Shown here: positions 60,068-64,000 of the stretch, piece after piece
Layout: each line of letters opens with the position of its first letter
Numbering within the stretch: position 1 is the stretch's first letter
Assembly (NCBI GenBank): GCA_030737875.1
Contig: CM060926.1
Coordinates: 162,947,579-163,011,578, forward strand
Origin: Allium sativum
Lineage: Eukaryota > Streptophyta > Magnoliopsida > Asparagales > Amaryllidaceae
Reading direction: 5' to 3'
Length of the DNA: 64,000 nucleotides
Translations under genes and position numbers: made by a program
The notes under the pieces: generated by a model
Seen by the model: the letters and a program-made list of their open reading frames with translations, nothing else
The model's database searches: none
Told to the model about the DNA's origin: nothing

Positions 60068-60224
60068 ATATTTATATATATATTCGGATCCAAACAAGTT
60101 CTTTCCGCCGCACTTTTTTTTTCTCTTCAGCAAAACAATTTTTCTTCTTTTTCTTTTGATAAAGCGCAAGTGGAAATCCCATTCTCTCCAACCACAAAAC
60201 GCAAGAAAGAAAATCCAAGGTATA
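60068..60224 (+). promoter_or_regulatory. TATA box and leader of H element
   Basis: ATTTATATATATA near 60068 is followed by a T/C-rich leader and CAAGAAAGAAAATCCAAG|GTATAT (60220 region), a plausible 5' splice site followed by TA-rich sequence. The arrangement matches that of the G leaders. Confidence 0.5.
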
Positions 60225-60259
60225 TATATATACGTATATAATATCATCATAACTTCCAG

Positions 60260-60960
60260 TTATTTGTATGTTATTCTTTTGGGGTTTACACGCTGATTTT
60301 GGTGAGCATGAAGTACGGTGTCTTTTCTATGTTGCAAAGTACTGGTGTTCGAACGAAGGGAAGGAGAGCAGTGGATGCTACGTAAGGGGGTGTGCATGAA
60401 CGGATGGGGATGGGCGGAAGTTCGGCTATGGAAGGTGAACACTATACGCGGGAGTAGGGCGTTGGAGTTAATAGGGGATGGTGAAGTGTTTGGTGTGTTT
60501 TCATTTAAAGGATCATGAGGGTTGTTTGCTGGAACAGCGTGTGGCGAAGGGGAAGGGCATGAAGTAGGAGATGGCGGGTTCTGGCAAGAAGTGTTTCACA
60601 GTTGAAGTTTTGACAGTGGTGTATATATATTTAAGAAGACAAGAGGTAGTGCATGCAGTGCGTTCAAATAAGGACATGAGGGGAAATGGTATTTCGCATT
60701 TCTTCCCTGTGCAGTGGGTTAGAGTGTGAGAACGAGTCTTGTGAGAAGCGTGCGAGCTGGACTTCGATGGTATTGAAGTGTAGAGAGTGAGAAGAAAAGT
60801 CGAGGGGTGGTTTTCATTTGGATTTGCGTCGAGAGGCGAGGGAGAACGACAGCAAGCAAGTTTCGGCAATGGACATTGTGAGGTATTGGGATCCGCATTT
60901 TAGTGTGTGGAGGAAGAAGAGTGTCGGGGGTCTTCATATGGGTAATGGGCCAAACAAAAG
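60260..60960 (-). other. Gene-like, C-rich block antisense to the H element
   Basis: About 700 bp, purine-rich on the plus strand and C/CT-rich on the minus strand. Several minus-strand frames of 60-118 codons (60260-60442, 60513-60869, 60719-60937) overlap it, but none is recognised and they lie in different frames. It differs from the block at the matching position of the other H unit, which is also antisense in character. It may be a captured 5' exon/UTR; the evidence is composition and position only. Confidence 0.3.
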
Positions 60961-61208
60961 ATGGTAAAGCCCAAATGGTTTTAAATTAAGTTTTAAGTTT
61001 AATTTAATATACGGTAACTTGTAAAATTCATAACTTCTTCATACGTGATCGAAACTCAGCGAAACAAGATCCGTTGGGATCATATGGACGGCGACAACAC
61101 AATGAGACTGACCGGGAGTGAATCCGAGCTTGTTACAATTTATGACGAAATAAATTGTCCGACTGAATCAAATAACGCAAACCGTTATTTAACGATTAAC
61201 GCGCCAAT

Positions 61209-61223
61209 GTGAGTAAATCTCAC
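61209..61223 (+). other. GTGAG/CTCAC hairpin of H element
   Basis: GTGAGTAAATCTCAC: 5-bp arms around TAAAT, after CGCCAAT. It starts with a consensus donor GTGAGT. An acceptor-like GTGATGCAG precedes GGAAACAGG near 61413, which would give an intron of about 205 bp. Confidence 0.55.
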
Positions 61224-61689
61224 TAACTCTGAACAGTTTAAAATTTCATGTTGTATTTTTAGAACTGTTAGATATTGACTGATTGACTGTGTGTTGTTTG
61301 TTTGATTGAACTGCTAGTCAGTTAGTTGAATTTCTATATTGATTCTGTTTAACAGAATGTATCATATAGAACTGAAAGTGATGTTATATTATATTGTTTA
61401 ACATCTGTGATGCAGGGAAACAGGTTGGAGGAATCCAACTGGATGCCTCAACATTTATTTTACTGTTTTCATATATTGTGATATATGATGTGTTATATAA
61501 TCTGTTATGGATTATGGGTGTTGGAATGATATTGATCATTGTTATTCGATATTTTAAATATCATAAGAAACCCTGGGATGTAAAAAAAGAAGTATTTCAA
61601 TGTATATTGAAATAAAAGAAATTTTATAAAATCACAGGATTTTATAAAAGGAAATATTTATAAAACGAACACGGTTATATAAAAGGGAT

Positions 61690-61995
61690 ATTTATTTTGA
61701 AAATAAATAGAAGTTATAAATAGGAAATATTTGTAACGGTAAATAGAAGTTATAAATAGGAAATATTTGTAATGGTAAATAGAAGTTATAAATAGGAAAT
61801 ATTTGCAATGGTAAATAGAAGTTATAAATAGGAAATATTTGTAACGGTAAATAGAAGTTATAAATAGGAAATATTTGTAACGGTAAATAGAAGTTATAAA
61901 TAGGAAATAATTGTAACTGTGAGTAAACGTTATAAAAAGGAAATAGTTGTAATGGTAAGTAAACGTTATAAAAAAAAGGGAAATAGTTGTAACGG
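61690..61995 (+). repeat. 36-bp tandem array in H element
   Basis: About eight copies of a 36-bp unit containing AGAAGTTATAAATAGGAAAT. The period is a multiple of three, which creates a spurious minus-strand frame of repeated YLPLQIFPIYNF. Confidence 0.95.
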
Positions 61996-61999
61996 AAAA

Positions 62000-62345
62000 C
62001 GTAGTTTATCAAAAGGAGCTAATCGATGTTAGTTAAATCGATTAGAGTTAAAGCAAAGGAGCTAGTCGATGTTAGTTTAATCGATTAGAGTTAAAGCAAA
62101 TGAGTTAATCGAATATAGTTATTCGAATAGAAAGTAAAAGGAATTATCGAATATAGTTTATTCGAAAGTAGTTAAGCGAAATGAGTAAATCAATAGTGTT
62201 AGTCAAAATGAGTAAATCAATTGTGTTAGTCAAATAGAGTTAATCCAATAGTGTTAGTCTAATAGAGATAATTGATAGTGTTAATCGAATAGAGTTAAGT
62301 GAAAAGAGTCAATTGAATATAGCTATTCGAAGAGGGTTAAGTAAG
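62000..62345 (+). repeat. Degenerate (A/G)TTAATCGAATAGAG-type repeats
   Basis: Irregular 20-40 bp units built on TTAATCGA and AATAGAGTTA words, continuing from the 36-bp array. No gene. Confidence 0.65.
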
Positions 62346-64000
62346 GAAGTTAGTAAAAAGAATAAAGTGAACTTTGCCTATTTCAAAGTTAGAAATGTTG
62401 TTCAGTTAAGGTCTGAGAGGTAGTTCTACCCCAACTTGATTGGCTTCGTTTTTAACTAAGGAATAGTTAAGGTTCGGCAGTAAAGGAAATGGTTTGAGTT
62501 GGCATCGCGACGGTTTGTTTAAACATCTGTCTAAGTCCAATGAAGAAGCTTTGGAAATGTTTTCCAAATAAGAAACCAGAAATGTTTTCTAATAAAGAAA
62601 CAAAGAAATGGAAATGTTTTCCATTGTTAATAACGTATATTTTCCCAATTTAGAAAATAAGGAATATTGAACGTAGGGAAACAGGAGATAAGTAAATTTA
62701 TGAAATAAAGAGATGAATGTTAAATGATGTTTGATAGATAAAATTTCCATTTGGGAATAATATCGTTGTTTGCACACTTGTTTTTATTCGATAGTTAAAT
62801 CACAGACTATCGAAGTTTTGACCATTTTAACGTTGTTGATATGGAGAGACCGGTTGGATTATTATCCAAAGAACCACTTTGTATTGGCATAAGCGTTGAG
62901 AATCATATATGCCAACGGAAATTAAAGACGGAGTTATGCAAGGGCTATCCTGTTTACAGAATAGTGCCTTCGGTTCATCTTGTTCTTGGATGACTTGTAT
63001 GGACGGATGTCTGACAGAGTATTTCCAGACAATCACATATATTGATTTCTCCAACTATACCAAGAGTGGAAGCGGAGAAGGAAACTTCTTTTAGCTAACG
63101 CGTAATGTATGGTTAAGGATATAAATCGGTGATTTTATGAATTTGACGATGTGGCATTCAAAGTGAATCTGATATGATGATAAAGCGTAGCTTCTAGCCT
63201 CATCATCCGGTAAATGGCAGAAATCGGGCAGGCATCATGGCTAAGTCGGTCGCACCGAAGTAGGGTGTATAATCACCTGATCTAGAGTTTCATTTACTTC
63301 TAAAAATCTATTGTTGATGCTGTCCCATTCGGGAAACGGTTGCTGATCCCAACTGTTGGTGATATACATTCGATACACTCAAGCGAAATGGGTGGTCGGT
63401 CATGTTTGGCCGGGTTGCAAGATGTTCTTGTTGAACCCAGTGTATTCCTCTCTAGAGGTACACGAGCGAAAGGTGGTTCCATACCTTGTCATAGTTGGAA
63501 ACCCATTACCCAATACGTGCTTGCGGTTTTGATTGTATACTATATATGTAGAATGTGAGATGAAAGCGTTTCTGCTAGATGATTATATATACTGTGATTG
63601 ATAGGCATTATTATAATATCAAAAGATTTTTGATATAAAGTTATTTTGGATTCTCATAAGGGAAAAACCCGTTCCGTTATGCGGCGTGGTCTTATGAGAT
63701 ATCGTTTACTTGTTCGAACTGTTTTTAAACTGTTTTACTCATACCAGTCCCATGACTGACCCGAAGTTTACTTTGTTGTTTTCCCTAAACTCTTGGGTTC
63801 CTAAATTTGTACGGGTAGTCAAGTAGTCGGGATTTACAGATATACTGGAAGAGCTTGGAGCAGGAGGCTTCAGGATCATATAGCTATAGTTATTTCTGCT
63901 GTGTTTAAGTGTTGTACTTTGATAATGATGTATATTCAAATACCGATGTATATTTCAAAGTTATGTTACATATATTATATGTTATTCGTTCCGCTGTGAG
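62346..64000 (+). other. 3' portion of H LTR, no gene
   Basis: Collinear with the reverse complement of 32950-31490 in the other H unit. Shared landmarks are the block around 63431 (GTTGAACCC to GATTGTATAC), AAACCCGTTCCGTTATGCGG (63666 on, also in G LTRs), CCAGTCCCATGACTGACC (63743 on, shared with G) and CGTTCCGCTG at the window end. Short frames here are not conserved. The poly(A) region and LTR end should follow just beyond the window. Confidence 0.7.

Larger units (their letters stand above)
59154..64000 (+). mobile_element. H-family element inserted in Tat pol, right end outside window
   Basis: It begins TGTAATGACCCGC inside the RNase H codons; the expected duplication is GCAGA at 59149-59153, with its partner beyond the window. 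From 61000 on it is collinear with the reversed H unit at 34480-31294. A block at 59430-59690 (GCGCTGCAGTTCG, TATATCTTTCTA, GATATGTCCAAATC) also resembles the G LTR start, so H and G share ancestry. No gag or pol is seen. Confidence 0.8.

Noticed and set aside
61692..62012. 106-codon minus-strand open frame with repeated IFPIYNFYLPLQ
   Set aside because: Artefact of the 36-bp tandem array in the H element.

Overview
This window looks like repeat-dense intergenic DNA from a large-genome flowering plant. Nearly every base can be assigned to LTR retrotransposons inserted into one another. No intact cellular gene, tRNA, rRNA or CRISPR array is visible. Plant origin is inferred from a Tat-lineage Ty3/Gypsy pol, initiator-Met primer-binding sites, Del/Tekay-style LTR and polypurine-tract ends, and CT-rich plant-type promoters and leaders. 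I cannot name the species.

Family labels G, H and S are mine. Family G is a non-autonomous element (LARD-like) with giant LTRs of about 6.0-6.6 kb around an internal domain of only about 1.0 kb that has no coding capacity. The internal domain carries a PBS of the form TGGTATCAGAGC and a polypurine tract AAGTGGGGGAGA. Family H is a related giant-LTR family. Family S has LTR-like units of about 4 kb that begin TGTAACACCCC and carry GTCGAC-rich promoters. All S copies here read on the minus strand.

Nesting, outermost first. G0 (only 53522-54339 visible) was split by G1. G1 has 5' LTR pieces at 2489-5564, 25960-26124 and 45876-46152, an internal domain at 46153-47215 and a 3' LTR at 47216-53521. 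The G1 5' LTR was in turn hit by an S element (1-2488, left end outside the window), by G2 (5577-25959) and by G3 (26125-45875). The 5' LTR of G2 contains an S composite (8021-15524, target duplication TCCAT). The 5' LTR of G3 contains an H unit (31294-36992, target duplication CCAAA). G0 also received a Tat element (54340-59153) whose pol is cut at the RNase H start by another H copy (59154 to the window end).

The only recognisable retroelement proteins are in the Tat element: a broken gag, a protease that has lost its catalytic Asp, and an open reverse transcriptase with YVDD. The G elements must depend on proteins supplied elsewhere.

The most interesting signal is inside the giant LTRs. 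Each carries a TATA-type or AT-rich promoter region, a CT/GC-rich leader ending at a splice-donor-like GT, an AU-rich intron-like array, and a chain of hairpins. Several hairpins keep their pairing while their bases change between families or copies, as expected for a long structured non-coding RNA. The leader differs between subfamilies at the same address, and H copies carry gene-like DNA at the matching position, including a 2.4 kb antisense gene fragment with intron-like signals.
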